This document shows, one piece after another, positions 1 through 7,081 of a stretch of DNA of 21,290 nucleotides (position 1 is its first letter; each line of letters begins with the position of its first letter). The translations under genes and the position numbers were made by a program. The stretch lies in the NCBI GenBank assembly GCA_014871605.1, contig WGSQ01000011.1, positions 1 through 21,290 on the forward strand, given 5' to 3'. The notes under the pieces are model-generated. The model did not search any database and was not told the DNA's origin. It saw only the letters and a program-made list of their open reading frames with translations. This DNA is from Collinsella sp. (GTDB lineage: Bacteria > Actinomycetota > Coriobacteriia > Coriobacteriales > Coriobacteriaceae).

Positions 1-665
1 TCCTTCATCGCCGCAGGATGCTGGCCAGTTGCAAGCTGCAGCTTTGCCGTACCCAACACCATCTGGCTCACAATGCGATAGGCATCGGCACGCGGGATAC
101 CGTGCTTGACCGCTGCATCGCCCAGGGCCTCGATTGCCATGGCGACAAATGCCGGAGCGCAACCACCCACCGTGCCGCCCACAAACAGCAGGCTCGTATC
201 GAGTTCGACCACCGCACCGAGCTTGCCAAGCAGATCAAGCACCACTGCGCTCTGCTCATCACTAAGCGTGGAAGCCTTCTCGCAAGCGATGACGCCCTCG
301 CCCACCGAAACCGGTGTGTTGGGCACCGTCGAGATATGCGCGACGCCCGGCAGGACCTGCTCCCACTTGGCACTGTCCCAGGTCCAGGCAACCGACAGAA
401 CGACCTTTTTGGCAAGAGCATCCTTGAGCGGGGCGAATACCTTCTCGATCATGTACGGTTTGACCGCAGCGACCACGATATCGGATGCGGCGACAACCTC
501 GGCGGCATCGTGGCAGGCGACCATGCCGCGTGCCTCGCAGCGCTCAACCAGTGCGTCGTAGCGACCCGCGCAGGCGCACATGTCGCTCGCAGCTACACCG
601 GCAGCGATCCAGCCATCGGCCATAGCGCTCGCCATATTGCCAAAACCGACAAATCCAATCTTCAT
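1..665 (-). CDS. proC: Pyrroline-5-carboxylate reductase (3' end cut by window)
   Basis: Last step of proline synthesis: NAD(P)H-dependent reduction of pyrroline-5-carboxylate to proline in the cytosol. The frame is open from an ATG at 663-665 to the window edge, giving 221 codons. The N-terminus MKIGFVGFGNMA is the Rossmann nucleotide-binding loop. Downstream are VAVKPYM, the family signature region around TVPNTPVSVGEGV, and GGTVGGCAPAF leading into the dimerisation domain. The visible end, AKLQLATGQHPAAMK, matches the family shortly before its C-terminus, so roughly 40-50 residues are missing only because the window stops. An AAAGGA Shine-Dalgarno lies about 9 nt before the start. It sits 73 nt downstream of rlmH on the same strand and could be in the same transcript. 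Confidence 0.95.
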   Translation of the reverse strand, partial: MKIGFVGFGNMASAMADGWIAAGVAASDMCACAGRYDALVERCEARGMVACHDAAEVVAASDIVVAAVKPYMIEKVFAPLKDALAKKVVLSVAWTWDSAKWEQVLPGVAHISTVPNTPVSVGEGVIACEKASTLSDEQSAVVLDLLGKLGAVVELDTSLLFVGGTVGGCAPAFVAMAIEALGDAAVKHGIPRADAYRIVSQMVLGTAKLQLATGQHPAAMK

Positions 666-738
666 ATCTCATAGTCCTTTCAGACACATTCCTCAAAACG
701 AAAGGTATTGTCCCACGCCATTGTTTCGTATTGCCGAC

Positions 739-1209
739 CTATTTGTGATACGGCTCGCCACGACTGATCTTGCAGGCACGGTAAATCTGCTCTAGCAGCA
801 CCACACGCGCCAGGTTATGCGGCAAGGTAATGCGTCCAAAGCTGAGCATCTCGTCGGCGCGGGCGCGCACCTCATCACTCACGCCGTCCGAACCGCCGAT
901 TACAAAGGCAATGTCGCTGCTGCCTCGCAGCATAAGATCGTCGAGCCGCGCCGAGAGCTCCTCACTCGAACGCTCCTTGCCCTCGATAGCTAGCAGGATC
1001 ACATGCGCCCGAGACGGCAATGCAGCAAGAATTGCCGCCCCCTCCTTGTCGCGTGCGGCATCCACGCCGCCCGCCTTAGCCGGGTCGATATCGGCCACCT
1101 CGCGGATATCAACCTTGGCATAGGCACCTAGGCGCTTGGTGTACTCAGCGCACGCGTCCTTCCAAAAGCGCTCCTTGAGCTTACCGACGCAAACGACGGT
1201 GTATTTCAC
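739..1209 (-). CDS. rlmH: 23S rRNA (pseudouridine1915-N3)-methyltransferase RlmH
   Basis: SPOUT-class methyltransferase that methylates pseudouridine 1915 in helix 69 of 23S rRNA on assembled ribosomes, using S-adenosylmethionine. The protein is 156 aa, the usual family length. It starts with MKYTVVCVGKLKE, has the SAM-binding knot loop FVIGGSDG at residues 102-109, then HNLARVVLLEQIYRA (131-145), and ends in the conserved EPYHK. The start codon is GTG (1207-1209). Its Shine-Dalgarno AAGGAG is made of the last codons of the upstream SPFH gene, whose stop lies only 6 nt away, so the two are probably translationally coupled. Confidence 0.97.
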   Translation of the reverse strand: MKYTVVCVGKLKERFWKDACAEYTKRLGAYAKVDIREVADIDPAKAGGVDAARDKEGAAILAALPSRAHVILLAIEGKERSSEELSARLDDLMLRGSSDIAFVIGGSDGVSDEVRARADEMLSFGRITLPHNLARVVLLEQIYRACKISRGEPYHK

Positions 1210-1215
1210 GCGCGT

Positions 1216-2154
1216 CTACTCCTTCGAATCGTTTTGAACTTTGCTGGCTGTCAGCATCTGCTCGAACATCGAGGCCGACTGCGAGAAATCGCTCGGCAGC
1301 ACGACCGTCGAGGTTTTACCCGTACGAGCGAACTCCGTCATCATCTCGGACCACTGCGTAAACATGAACAGCTGGTTGGCCTCGTCGTTACCGACTCCCG
1401 TCTCCTGGATGATCTCGAGCGAATCCTTGATGCCCAGCGCGATGGCCTTGCGCTGGTTGGCGATGCCCTCGCCCGCCTTTTCCATCGCCTCAGCCTCGGC
1501 GGTCGCCTCGGTGACGCGCTTGATGCGGTCGGCCTCGGCGAGCTCCTGCGCGGCAGCGCGCTTTCGCTGGGCGGCATTGATGTCGTTCATGGAGTTCTCG
1601 ACCTCGGTCGGCAGCGCGATTTTGGTGATGAGTGTCGACACGAGGGTGAAGCCGTAGGCAGCCATCTGCTCGGATACGGTGGCATTAACGTCCTTGGCGA
1701 TGTCATCCTTCTTGGCAAAGACCTCATCGAGTGTGTAGACGGGAATCGAAGAGCGCAGAGCGTCGGTGATGAAGTCACGCATCTGGTCGACGGGCTCCTG
1801 CAGCATATAGTAGCTCTTGTAGATGCCCGAATCTGCCGGGCCGGCGCCCATGTCATAGCTCACGTGGTACTGAGCAGAGACCTCAAGGCCGATGGTCACG
1901 TTGTCCTGGGTCTTAACGTCGATGCCAAAACCGTTTTTCATGGTGCGCAGACTCACCGTGGCGGCCTTGCGGTCGATCACGGGCACCTTCATGTGGAAGC
2001 CCGCGTTGACGATGCGGTTAAACTTGCCCAGACGTTCGATGATCACGGCATGCTGTTGTTCAACGACATAGCAGGCGTTGGGAAGCAGCAGCAACAGAAT
2101 GATAATAGGGATCAAAAGACTGGTAAGGGCGGCGATGATACCGGAAAACAGCAT
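1216..2154 (-). CDS. SPFH/band-7 domain membrane protein
   Basis: Stomatin/prohibitin-type (SPFH) protein of 312 aa, probably a membrane-anchored scaffold. Such proteins form large oligomers in membrane microdomains, but the role here is unknown. Residues about 4-27 form one hydrophobic segment (MLFSGIIAALTSLLIPIIILLLLL). The SPFH domain follows (VEQQHAVIIERLGKFNRIVNAGFHMKVPVIDR onwards). A charged Ala/Glu-rich helix at about 200-250 (AAQRKRAAAQELAEADRIKRV) is typical of the coiled-coil arm, and the tail resembles plant hypersensitive-induced-response and bacterial slipin proteins. I chose the ATG at 2154 because GAGGAG stands 5 nt before it. An in-frame ATG at 2175 adds seven residues but has no ribosome-binding site. 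rlmH follows after 6 nt. Confidence 0.9.
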   Translation of the reverse strand: MLFSGIIAALTSLLIPIIILLLLLPNACYVVEQQHAVIIERLGKFNRIVNAGFHMKVPVIDRKAATVSLRTMKNGFGIDVKTQDNVTIGLEVSAQYHVSYDMGAGPADSGIYKSYYMLQEPVDQMRDFITDALRSSIPVYTLDEVFAKKDDIAKDVNATVSEQMAAYGFTLVSTLITKIALPTEVENSMNDINAAQRKRAAAQELAEADRIKRVTEATAEAEAMEKAGEGIANQRKAIALGIKDSLEIIQETGVGNDEANQLFMFTQWSEMMTEFARTGKTSTVVLPSDFSQSASMFEQMLTASKVQNDSKE

Positions 2155-2590
2155 GGCTTCTCCTCTATTGGGCATACATTGGCACTAGGATACCCGTCCT
2201 GGACCCCCCAAAGGCCCGATGGCAGGGCCAGTGGGCAAAAAAGACCAAATATGAGTACTGTCACTATTTTAGTAGCAGCCTATTTAGCGAAATAGCACCC
2301 TGTCGAACCCGAGATCCTTCCAAATTGAGCCGCTTTGTCTCAAAGCCGAATCAAATTAACGTACAGCTGTTGCGTAATTATCACAAAATAGACCTCTAGA
2401 AATGTTGCCGCCTTTGTGACAGTACTCATATTTGCCGTTTTTTGCCCACTGGGGTTTCGGGCATACGAAATATCGGCATTGGATCCGTAAAAACAGCCTG
2501 CCGGCGGACTCGCCAGCTCGCTAAAAACGCTCCGCGTATTCTTTACGCTCGCTCTTTCGCGGGTCCAAGTCCCCGCGATGGGCCCATAAC
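2155..2590. other. Intergenic region between the tRNA-Leu terminator and the SPFH gene
   Basis: About 430 bases without a credible coding region. The middle is the inverted-repeat element at 2228-2452. The 70 bases before the SPFH start hold its Shine-Dalgarno but no promoter I would defend; TATCCT near 2190 lacks a reasonable -35 partner. The part from 2453 to 2590 has no ORF of merit and no recognisable signal other than the adjoining tRNA terminator. Confidence 0.6.
2228..2452. repeat. 225-bp element bounded by 37-bp imperfect inverted repeats
   Basis: The segment 2228-2264 and the reverse complement of 2416-2452 agree at 34 of 37 positions. Both arms start CCAGTGGGCAAAAAA and end AAATATGAGTACTGTCAC on the inward side. 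The only differences fall in a 4-base block, GACC versus CGGC. The similarity stops abruptly on both sides. The 151-bp interior is relatively AT-rich and has no ORF of note. It contains small dyads: CTATTT/AAATAG at 2280-2295, GCTTTG/CAAAGC at 2332-2346, and a symmetric ATTA-N4-ACAGCTGT-N4-TAAT at 2355-2378. I see no target-site duplication. It could be a MITE-like miniature element or a large regulatory or structural dyad. What it does is not known. Confidence 0.75.
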
Positions 2591-2615
2591 AAAAAAGCCC
2601 CCATTGCTGGGAGCT
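2591..2615 (-). terminator. Intrinsic terminator downstream of tRNA-Leu
   Basis: Read on the minus strand, AGCTCCC pairs with GGGGGCT (one G-U pair) around a 6-base AGCAAT loop, followed directly by six T. It starts about 12 nt past the tRNA 3' end. No clear terminator follows phnO, so this hairpin may also stop read-through from the phosphonate operon. Confidence 0.85.
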
Positions 2616-2626
2616 CTTTCATTCAA

Positions 2627-2713
2627 TGGTGCGGGCGAAAGGACTTGAACCTTCATGGGGTTGCCCCCATACGGACCTGAACCGTACGCGTCTGCCAATT
2701 CCGCCACGCCCGC
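2627..2713 (-). tRNA. tRNA-Leu (anticodon CAG), CCA encoded
   Basis: A full class II cloverleaf of 87 nt. The acceptor stem GCGGGCG pairs with CGCCCGC and is followed by encoded ACCA. The anticodon stem TACGG/CCGTA carries the loop TTCAGGT, giving anticodon CAG for CUG codons. A long variable arm (TGGGGGCAACCCCA) marks it as a leucine type. The T arm has the loop TTCAAGT. Confidence 0.96.
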
Positions 2714-2724
2714 GTGCAGGAATT

Positions 2725-2753
2725 AGAATAACGGAGCGCCAGCGCGAACGCAA
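2725..2753 (-). promoter_or_regulatory. Sigma-70-type promoter of tRNA-Leu
   Basis: On the minus strand a -35 TTGCGT (2748-2753) and a -10 TATTCT (2725-2730) are separated by exactly 17 bases. The -10 lies 11 nt before the mature 5' end of tRNA-Leu. Position and spacing fit a dedicated promoter. Confidence 0.65.
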
Positions 2754-2806
2754 GAACTATTTTTGAAAAAGTTTACGAGCGTTATTGCGTATACATTTGA
2801 GGGCCC

Positions 2807-3229
2807 TCACAGCCCCATCATGAATTTAGCATGCGTCCTCTTCATGCCGTGATTCTCGTAAAACCGGTGAGCACCCAACCGTGCGGCATTTGAGGTCACC
2901 TCGATTACCTCGCAGCCCTGCTCTCGTGCACACGCAATGGCCCTCTCAAGCAGCAGTGTCCCGCGTCCACCACCACGGTATCCCTTGTCAACCACGAGCT
3001 CGCAAATCTCGGCCACGGGGTGTTCATGGTGAAGCTGCCGCTCGACGCGCACGTTCACAATCCCGACAACGTCATCCTCTTCGAGCACAAAAGCGAAAAA
3101 TGGCTGTCGGGCAAGCTGCCAGGCAAAACGCTTACAGAACGTCAATCGGTCAAACCGAGTGTCCTCGAGCTGGCACATGAGCTCGTACACCGCGTCGGTA
3201 TCGGCAACAGTCGCCATTCGAACTGTCAT
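2807..3229 (-). CDS. phnO: Aminoalkylphosphonate N-acetyltransferase PhnO (GNAT family)
   Basis: GNAT acetyltransferase of 140 aa, close to the 144 aa of E. coli PhnO, which transfers acetyl from acetyl-CoA to the amino group of 1- and 2-aminoalkylphosphonates. It resembles PhnO over its whole length: TVRMATVADTDAVYELMCQL at the N-terminus, VVGIVNVRVERQLHHEHPVAEICELVV in the middle (HH and the E-x-ELVV strand), the acetyl-CoA loop region YRGGGRGTLLL, and the terminal AHRFYENHG. It is the last gene of the phosphonate operon, 11 nt after the PHP gene, which supports the assignment over a generic GNAT. I kept the first ATG because residues 1-5 align with PhnO. The ribosome-binding site is only moderate (GGGGG about 7 nt upstream). 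Confidence 0.88.
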   Translation of the reverse strand: MTVRMATVADTDAVYELMCQLEDTRFDRLTFCKRFAWQLARQPFFAFVLEEDDVVGIVNVRVERQLHHEHPVAEICELVVDKGYRGGGRGTLLLERAIACAREQGCEVIEVTSNAARLGAHRFYENHGMKRTHAKFMMGL

Positions 3230-3240
3230 CTCCGGACCCC

Positions 3241-4134
3241 CTAAGCAAGCAGGCGTTCTTGGTCGAACAGCTGCGCGACGGACTCGCCGGCTTCATCCGG
3301 CGTGATGAAACAAGACCCGACGCACTCGGGGGCGCCATAGCGCCCATGGTAATCGCTACCGCCGGTGCACACGATTCCGTACTGCCGTGCAAGTCTAAAG
3401 GCCTCTTCGGTCGCAACGGCATCGTTATCGGGATGAAACGCCTCGATGCCCATCAGACCTGCCTTAACAAGTTCGGGGATAGCCCCCCACGAGTCCATCT
3501 GCTGGGGATGTGCGAGCACGGGCACGCCTCCCTGTTCGCGAGCAGCCCGAACAACTGTAAGTGCGTCGGGATAGGAAATGTCGCGCTCGGCAATACCGCC
3601 ATTTTTAAATAGCCGACGATAAACGCACTGATATTCGCCATCTCGATAGCTCAGCCCCGTAAGCGCCTGCATGACATGCTGTTTGTAGACACCAGTACTT
3701 GCCCGCGAGACTTCGACCACGTCGGCCACCGATGCTTTTCGCCCGCAGGGGGCCATCCCTTTACGTTCGAGCGTCCATGCCTGCCACAGGGTGTTGGCAG
3801 TACGGCGGGCAAGCGTTTCGTTTACCAAGAGCTCAAGCGGGCCAGATTCATCCGCCGTAGCCGCGAGGCCGTAGCAAAGAATATGAATCTTGCGTCCGGT
3901 TTCCGAGTCAATGCAAGAAGCCTCAACGCCCGCAATCACGGGAAAACCCATCTTGCGGGCTTCGGCGCGTACGGATGACAGCTGGCGCAAACTGTCGTGA
4001 TCGGTAATGGCAATACCCGAAAGACCCCGCTCACGAGCCTCGGCAATCAATGCCTGCACCGATTGAGAACCATCGGAATAAACCGAATGCGTATGCAGAT
4101 CAAATGACCCCTGCACGGATCTATGTTCCTGCAT
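3241..4134 (-). CDS. phnPP: PHP-domain phosphoribosyl 1,2-cyclic phosphate phosphodiesterase (PhnPP-type)
   Basis: A 297-aa PHP-superfamily metal-dependent phosphoesterase. The metal ligands are visible in order: HTH (H14, H16), D21, TDHD (D45-D47), GVEAS (E71), H84, AHP (H209) and GGSDYHG (D261, H263). An inserted region of about 110 residues lies between E71 and AHP. In Eggerthella lenta a PHP enzyme of the phosphonate locus hydrolyses both ester bonds of 5-phosphoribose 1,2-cyclic phosphate, the PhnJ product, giving ribose 5-phosphate and phosphate. Its place between phnL and phnO, with no phnP or phnN in the locus, argues for the same role here. A clear GGAGG precedes the ATG, and phnL ends 9 nt upstream. 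A generic TrpH/RNase AM-like nuclease is the alternative, but the context makes it less likely. Confidence 0.87.
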   Translation of the reverse strand: MQEHRSVQGSFDLHTHSVYSDGSQSVQALIAEARERGLSGIAITDHDSLRQLSSVRAEARKMGFPVIAGVEASCIDSETGRKIHILCYGLAATADESGPLELLVNETLARRTANTLWQAWTLERKGMAPCGRKASVADVVEVSRASTGVYKQHVMQALTGLSYRDGEYQCVYRRLFKNGGIAERDISYPDALTVVRAAREQGGVPVLAHPQQMDSWGAIPELVKAGLMGIEAFHPDNDAVATEEAFRLARQYGIVCTGGSDYHGRYGAPECVGSCFITPDEAGESVAQLFDQERLLA

Positions 4135-4143
4135 CCGTCCCTC

Positions 4144-4878
4144 CTATGCCTGGACAAACCCACCAGTCTGCATGTTGTACTCACGATCGCAAACGCCTTC
4201 CATGAACTCCAAATCATGGAAGATGCCCAGCATCGTAGTACCTCCGGCCTTGAGTTGCTCAATCAAATCGCGGACTCTGACCTTGCTCGCGTTATCGAGG
4301 CTGGCAGTCGGCTCATCCAACAGTAATAGACGTGGACGACGCACCATAGCGCGCGCGATGTTGAGCCTGAGCTTCTCACCACCCGAGAACGTATTGGGAT
4401 ACAGGTCCCACAGGGGCTTGGGGAAGTCGAAATGCTCGAGCATGCGCGTTGTCTCCTCCTCAATCGCATCTTCATCGGCAAACGCCTCAGCGGCACTCGC
4501 GTGCACGATTTCACGGGCCGTGGTACGTGGCACGGCATCGAGGAACTGGGAGACATAGCCAATCTCGTAGTTGCGCAGATAGATCACACGACGTTCATCG
4601 AGCGTGGCAAGGTCGACCGGACCAAAGGCCTCGGAATTGTACATGATGTGGCCGCTCTCCGGCAGGTTTGTGCGGTAGATGCACTTGAGGATCGTGGACT
4701 TGCCCGAACCCGAACGGCCGGTAACACCTACGAACTCGCCCGGCAGCACGCTCAGCGAAATGTGCTCGCAGCCACGCACGCGACGATTGGCGGCGTGCAG
4801 GGTAAAGCCTTTGGAAAGATCCTCGATTGCAAGAAGCGGACGCGCTTCGGGCTCAACAAATTCGGTCACATCGCCCAT
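4144..4878 (-). CDS. phnL: C-P lyase ABC-type ATPase PhnL
   Basis: ATP-binding protein of the C-P lyase system, 244 aa (226 in E. coli). It is related to ABC transporter ATPases but acts with the lyase complex rather than in transport. Walker A is GRSGSGKST (54-62), the Q-loop is Q111, the signature is FSGGEKLRLNIARA (164-176), Walker B is LLLLDEP (184-190), and the switch histidine is H221. The start is the ATG at 4876-4878, which shares one base with the phnM stop (TAATG), with AGGAC upstream. An in-frame ATG at 4998 would run deep into phnM and is not credible. Confidence 0.95.
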   Translation of the reverse strand: MGDVTEFVEPEARPLLAIEDLSKGFTLHAANRRVRGCEHISLSVLPGEFVGVTGRSGSGKSTILKCIYRTNLPESGHIMYNSEAFGPVDLATLDERRVIYLRNYEIGYVSQFLDAVPRTTAREIVHASAAEAFADEDAIEEETTRMLEHFDFPKPLWDLYPNTFSGGEKLRLNIARAMVRRPRLLLLDEPTASLDNASKVRVRDLIEQLKAGGTTMLGIFHDLEFMEGVCDREYNMQTGGFVQA

Positions 4879-6185
4879 TATTTGTCCTCCCATCCGTCCG
4901 TATCCGCCGCAGTCGCGGGAACGTGGTCGGCCGTCTCGGCGATCGTCGCGGCGTCGGTGGCAAAGCGGGCAGACATGCTCGGCAGCGCCGGATACCACAT
5001 GCGCGAAACCACGCGGCCGTCCACAAGCGTCGCCGTAATCACGGGGTAGGTGCGCTGGCCTTCCTCAACCTCGCGAATCACCAGGATATCGGCCTTTTTG
5101 CCCTCTTCCAGGCTACCAATCTGGTCATCGGCATGCACGGCGCGCGCCGGATTGATGGTAAGCATGGCAAACGCCTCTTCAAGCGGCAGCTTGAAATCGT
5201 GGTGCAGGGCAAAAGCGCTCTGCAGCATTGCCGTGGGATAGTAATCGGAGCACAGCACGCTCGCCACGCCGTTGGACACAGCGTCGCGCGCCGAAAGATT
5301 GCCCGAGTGGCTCTTTCCCAGCAAGATGTTGGGCGTTCCCATGACGGTCGACATGCCGCGCTCGCGAGCAGCGCGTGCCACCTCCAGGCTCACCGGAAAC
5401 TCAGAGATCGTGCAGCCAAGCTCGCGCATGAGGTCGAGATGCTCAATCGAATCGTCATCGTGGCTCGCCAGCGCGATGCCGTTTTCACAAGCAACATTGG
5501 CAAGGTATTTGAGCTGGTCAAAGGAGAGCTTGGGCGCCGCCTGCTGAGCGGCGACAATCTGTGCCGCCTCCTCGTCACTCAACTCATGGTCGCCGCGCAC
5601 GCTCTTGCGCCAGATCTCGATATCGCGATACTGGCCCTGGCCGGGGGTGTGATCCATGAACGAAAGCTCGTCCACCTCGCCCGAGCGCAGGTGTCCTTCG
5701 ACCTGCTCGACCAAATTGACGTTATCAACCTCGAGGCGCAGATGCAGACGATGGCGAATCAAGTGCGCGTTGCGCCCCTCGGTGCGCTTGCAGCCGGCAA
5801 TGAGCGCCATGATCTTCTCGGTGTTCTCCCAGCGCCGGACCGGCTTGGTGTCCATGATGTCTTGCGCATATGCCGAAAGCGAGTGATACATGGTGGTGAT
5901 GCCGTGGGCGATGAGCTCGCGCTCGGCCTCGAACAACGCCGTCGAGAAGTCCATGAGCACCGTCGGGCGCGGCGAGATAACGGTCTCGATATAGTCGGAA
6001 TGGATATCCACAAGACCGGGCGTGACGTAGCCGCCATGGGCATCGATAACGCCGGCGCCTGCGGCAGCCGCATCGAATTTACCCTGGCGCTGGATCGCGG
6101 CAATCCTATCGTCTTCGACCACAAGCTCGTAGCCAAAGAGCAGACGGTCGGGCTGAACAATGATTCCGTTGCGAATGACGTACAT
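4878..6185 (-). CDS. phnM: Alpha-D-ribose 1-methylphosphonate 5-triphosphate diphosphatase PhnM
   Basis: Amidohydrolase-fold enzyme that removes pyrophosphate from ribose 1-phosphonate 5-triphosphate, the PhnGHI product, to give the PhnJ substrate. The protein is 435 aa. It opens with MYVIRNGIIVQPD, as amidohydrolases do, followed by the metal-binding strand GLVDIHSDYIE (H62, D64) and the PhnM-type SPRPTVLMDF. Later come LASHDDDSIEHL, a histidine/aspartate motif, and VLCSDYYP near the C-terminal part of the barrel. AGGAGG lies 7 nt before the ATG and overlaps the phnK stop region (11-nt gap). At about 435 aa it is longer than the roughly 378 aa of E. coli PhnM, with extra residues mainly at the C-terminus. 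Confidence 0.94.
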   Translation of the reverse strand: MYVIRNGIIVQPDRLLFGYELVVEDDRIAAIQRQGKFDAAAAGAGVIDAHGGYVTPGLVDIHSDYIETVISPRPTVLMDFSTALFEAERELIAHGITTMYHSLSAYAQDIMDTKPVRRWENTEKIMALIAGCKRTEGRNAHLIRHRLHLRLEVDNVNLVEQVEGHLRSGEVDELSFMDHTPGQGQYRDIEIWRKSVRGDHELSDEEAAQIVAAQQAAPKLSFDQLKYLANVACENGIALASHDDDSIEHLDLMRELGCTISEFPVSLEVARAARERGMSTVMGTPNILLGKSHSGNLSARDAVSNGVASVLCSDYYPTAMLQSAFALHHDFKLPLEEAFAMLTINPARAVHADDQIGSLEEGKKADILVIREVEEGQRTYPVITATLVDGRVVSRMWYPALPSMSARFATDAATIAETADHVPATAADTDGWEDK

Positions 6186-6196
6186 CGGCGAGCCTC

Positions 6197-7081
6197 CTAA
6201 AGAAGCGAATAGACGAGTTCTTGGGTGTAGGCGTGTTGAGGGTCTTGCATGATCTGGTCGGTCAAGCCATGCTCGATAACTTGGCCGTCGAGCATGACGA
6301 TGGTGCGATCTGCAAGCAGGCGAATCACGCCCAGGTCATGGCTTACCACGACCATTGACACTCCCAGGTCACGACGCAGCGACAAGATGAGGTCGAGCAC
6401 ACGCGCCTGGACCGAAAGGTCCAAGCCGGTGGTGACCTCGTCCAAGAACAGCAGCGGAGGACGGTTGGAAAGCGCCTTGGCGATCTGCACGCGCTGCTGC
6501 ATGCCGCCCGAGAACGCGCGCGGCGGATCCTGCTCACGACGCAAAGGGATGTTCACACGGTCAAGCAGCTCGCGACCACGATCGACCATGGAGGAGACGT
6601 CGCGAATGCCGGCGGCGATCTGTTTCTCGGCGATATTGGACAGGCTCGAGAAGTTCATGCGCAGGCCCAGGTACGGGTTTTGGTAAACCATGCCAAAAAT
6701 CTCGTCGCGAATAAGACGCTTTTGCTGGCGAGAGAGGTCAAAGCAGTTGCCCTTGCCCCCGTCGTATGCAGCGACGCGCATGTCGCCCGCCGTGGGCTCC
6801 TGGTCAAAATACAGGCACTGCATAAGCGTCGACTTGCCCGAACCGGACTCGCCCACAATGCCTAAGATCTCGCCGTGATGCACCTCGAGCGAGATGTCGC
6901 GCACCGCATGCACCGTACCGCACACGGGGCAGATGTTGCGCTCGAGCTTGGCATGCGGGTCGCGGCAGTAGTCGCAACCGGCACCAAAACGCTTGGCCAA
7001 ATGGCGAACGGACAAAACCGGAGCCTCGTCCTTAAACTCATGATGAACCGTAGCGGGAAGCATCGTCGTGCCTTTACTCAT
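6197..7081 (-). CDS. phnK: C-P lyase ATPase PhnK with a Cys-rich insert
   Basis: ABC-type ATPase that docks on the PhnGHIJ core and is needed for C-P bond cleavage; 294 aa against about 252 in E. coli. Walker A is GESGSGKST (77-85), the signature is FSGGMQQRVQIAKAL (190-204), Walker B is LLFLDE (210-215), followed by V where most have P, and the switch histidine is H248. The C-terminus HAYTQELVYSLL is typical. Between the first beta strand and Walker A is an insertion with C36-x2-C39-x11-C51-x2-C54, a likely zinc knuckle absent from E. coli PhnK. I start it at 7081, where ATGAGTAA overlaps the end of phnJ by 8 nt and GAGGAGGG precedes it. Longer in-frame starts lie inside phnJ. Confidence 0.95.
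   Translation of the reverse strand: MSKGTTMLPATVHHEFKDEAPVLSVRHLAKRFGAGCDYCRDPHAKLERNICPVCGTVHAVRDISLEVHHGEILGIVGESGSGKSTLMQCLYFDQEPTAGDMRVAAYDGGKGNCFDLSRQQKRLIRDEIFGMVYQNPYLGLRMNFSSLSNIAEKQIAAGIRDVSSMVDRGRELLDRVNIPLRREQDPPRAFSGGMQQRVQIAKALSNRPPLLFLDEVTTGLDLSVQARVLDLILSLRRDLGVSMVVVSHDLGVIRLLADRTIVMLDGQVIEHGLTDQIMQDPQHAYTQELVYSLL

Noticed and set aside
2797..2809. Palindrome TGAGGGCCCTCA at the phnO stop as a terminator
   Set aside because: The arms meet with no loop and no T-run follows, so it should not work as an intrinsic terminator.
4827..6200. 457-codon open frame on the plus strand
   Set aside because: Antisense to phnM; Arg/His-rich translation without motifs.
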